From Waddliaceae bacterium (GTDB taxonomy: Bacteria > Chlamydiota > Chlamydiia > Chlamydiales > GCA-2709385), in contig PAQS01000048.1 in the NCBI GenBank assembly GCA_002709385.1, positions 1-64,000 on the forward strand: a DNA stretch of 64,000 nt. Reading direction: 5' to 3'. How positions within the stretch are numbered: position 1 is the stretch's first letter; each line of letters begins with the position of its first letter. A model generated the notes under the pieces. That model was not told the origin of the DNA and did no database searches. It saw only the letters and a list, made by a program, of their open reading frames with translations. This document shows positions 62,488-64,000 of the stretch, in pieces. The position numbers and the translations under genes were made by a program.

Positions 62488-64000
62488 CTATGTTTGAACA
62501 AGTAATTCCGTTTCGGCTATTTCTTCTTTAGAAAAACGCATTGAAAGCAACTTCGAAACACCCTTTTCCTGCATGGAAACCCCGAATAGAACGTCTGCAA
62601 GAGCCATCGTGCGTTTGTTATGTGTAATGATTACAAACTGACAGCGATCCACAAAATGTTTTACAACATTAAGAAAGCGCTCCACATTTGAATCATCCAA
62701 TGGCGCATCAATCTCATCTAAAATACAAAAAGGCGCAGGACGTACTTCAAAAATAGCAAACAATAATGCCATTGCTGTTAAACACTTCTCTCCACCCGAC
62801 AATAAATTAATCGAACGCATTTTTTTACCTGGAGGCCGAGCTATAATCTCTACACCGGCTTCAAGTACATCATCAGACTCTGTAAATTGTAAGTCTGCTT
62901 CTCCACCTCGAAATAAAATCTGGAAAATTTTCTGGAAGTTCGCTCTAACTTCAGTAAATGTTGCTTGGAAACGCTCTCGACTTTCACCATCAAAACGAGA
63001 AACAATCTCCATCAATTCTTCTCTGGAAGCTCCCAAATCTCCAATTTGCTTATTTAAAAAATCAAAACGAACTTTATGCTGATCGAACTCTTCAATAGAA
63101 GTTAGGTTTACATCTCCCATTCCTTCCAAATCTTTACGCAACTGACGTAAAGCTCTTTCTGAATCTGGTATTGACTCTTTAAGCTCATAACCTTTTTTCT
63201 GCAAATCATCCATCGTCATACTATGACGCTCTTGCAACTCAAGCTCTAAAGCTTCTCGAGCAGACTTTGCTTTGGCAACTTGTAAACCAATTTGATGGCA
63301 ACCATCTTCCAACTCTTTCAAGAGATTACGCTGCGACTCTATATTCTTTTCAATCAGCTCTATCTTTTCACGTTGAGTATTGCAAGACTTCTCTTTTTGA
63401 AGACAGTCTGTAACTGCACCGCTGACATCCTTATCAGCTCCCTTAATTAAGTCACGATATTCAGCTAATTCAGCACGCCAAGTGTCTTTCTGTGCTTTTC
63501 CTTCTTCAATATCTTGTACAAGCCTCTCTTCACGCTGCAAACGCTCATTATCCTTAGCACCAAAAACCTCAAGAATATTTTTTAACTTATGTTGCTCTGC
63601 AGCAGTCTGTCTATAAGCGCCTTCATGCTCAGCTAACTCTTCACGAGTAAGTTGATACTTACTTCCAGAACGTTCTAACTTGCTTTCTAATTGCTCTGCA
63701 CGAGATCGAGTGCTTTCATTTTTACGCAAAAGTTCTTTTTGCTGTTGAGCAAGAAGGGTTGTTGATTCTTTTAAAGTCCGTATACTCTCACTTAAATCTG
63801 CTTCTTGCTCTTCAAAATGTTGAAATTCTTTAGATACACGAGCTAAATCAGCTTTACTACGTTGAAGACCAAAATTCTCTTCTAATAAGTGCATTTCAAG
63901 CTTACGTACAGCTTGATCTAAAGTATTACGCTCTTCTTGCCATTTAACTTTTTGGCCAATAAGCTTAGCAACACGGCTTTCTTGGCTTTGTAAAGCCCCT
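62488..64000 (-). CDS. smc: Chromosome segregation protein Smc, C-terminal part (runs off the window)
   Basis: The frame is open to the right edge, so the N-terminal part lies outside. About 504 residues are visible: a long antiparallel coiled coil (to about 63100), then the C-terminal head with signature LLSGGEKCLTAMALLFAIF, Walker B FCILDEIDAPLDDSNVERFL and the His switch VIITHNKRTM. Smc with kleisin partners condenses and segregates chromosomes. The ATG at 63894 is internal, not a start. Upstream of ald in one transcript. Confidence 0.93.
   Translation of the reverse strand, partial: GALQSQESRVAKLIGQKVKWQEERNTLDQAVRKLEMHLLEENFGLQRSKADLARVSKEFQHFEEQEADLSESIRTLKESTTLLAQQQKELLRKNESTRSRAEQLESKLERSGSKYQLTREELAEHEGAYRQTAAEQHKLKNILEVFGAKDNERLQREERLVQDIEEGKAQKDTWRAELAEYRDLIKGADKDVSGAVTDCLQKEKSCNTQREKIELIEKNIESQRNLLKELEDGCHQIGLQVAKAKSAREALELELQERHSMTMDDLQKKGYELKESIPDSERALRQLRKDLEGMGDVNLTSIEEFDQHKVRFDFLNKQIGDLGASREELMEIVSRFDGESRERFQATFTEVRANFQKIFQILFRGGEADLQFTESDDVLEAGVEIIARPPGKKMRSINLLSGGEKCLTAMALLFAIFEVRPAPFCILDEIDAPLDDSNVERFLNVVKHFVDRCQFVIITHNKRTMALADVLFGVSMQEKGVSKLLSMRFSKEEIAETELLVQT

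Noticed and set aside
1-64000. Mobile elements, CRISPR arrays, prophage or rRNA
   Set aside because: No transposase, integrase, spaced direct-repeat array, phage structural gene or rRNA sequence was seen; transfer of the IPK and pilus genes is argued from gene content only.

Overview
The window is bacterial, AT-rich and densely coded, and almost certainly comes from a member of the Chlamydiota outside the classic Chlamydiaceae. The evidence is chlamydial gene order and content. There is an SNF2 helicase-mreB-pckA block next to tRNA-Gly-tig-clpP-clpX. There is also a type III secretion (T3SS) block in the order chaperone, two-FHA SctD, SctF chaperone, SctF, TPR chaperone, CT668-like protein, SctN, SctO, SctP, SctQ, Pkn5-type kinase, SctC, which matches the CT663-CT674 order of Chlamydia trachomatis. 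The exact genus cannot be told from the sequence.

Layout. 1-4.1 kb: a Nudix-GNAT fusion, a TrpG/PabA-type amidotransferase, a nucleoside diphosphate kinase with a signal-peptide-like extension, an unknown gene and an M19 dipeptidase. 4.1-10.6 kb (minus strand): SNF2/SWIM helicase, mreB, pckA. 11.1-14.9 kb (plus): a possible small ORF, tRNA-Gly(GCC), tig, clpP, clpX, closed by a strong terminator. 15.2-24.4 kb: a new transcription unit with a near-consensus promoter, a short leader ending in a terminator hairpin, two unknown acidic proteins that I suggest are needle-tip/extracellular T3SS components, an LcrH/SycD chaperone, a SctB translocator and two tandem SctE translocators. 24.6-41.7 kb: the T3SS core block, with a YbjT-like oxidoreductase inserted between sctP and sctQ, and sctQ split into two overlapping genes. 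41.7-45.7 kb: a YidD-like protein, then minus-strand genes for a eukaryotic-type inositol polyphosphate kinase, a SulP transporter and a PAP2/sphingomyelin-synthase-like membrane protein. 45.8-53.9 kb: der, a second SNF2/SWIM helicase and a large Hsp70-like protein. 53.9-60.8 kb: a chaperone-usher pilus locus with four subunit genes, chaperone and usher. 61.0-64.0 kb: a small membrane protein, alanine dehydrogenase and the C-terminal part of Smc, which runs off the window.

The main biological theme is host contact: an almost complete T3SS with its translocators, a chaperone-usher fimbria that is not part of the standard chlamydial repertoire, and next to the T3SS locus two genes with eukaryote-related signalling or lipid-enzyme folds (IPK and PAP2/SMS-like). 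The most unusual points are the IPK gene and its 137-base tail-to-tail overlap with yidD, the pilus locus with an inverted pilin duplicate and an usher whose only well-placed start codon is ATA, the two putative tip proteins, the split sctQ, and a six-fold short repeat inside the secretin. No CRISPR array, insertion sequence, prophage or rRNA was seen.
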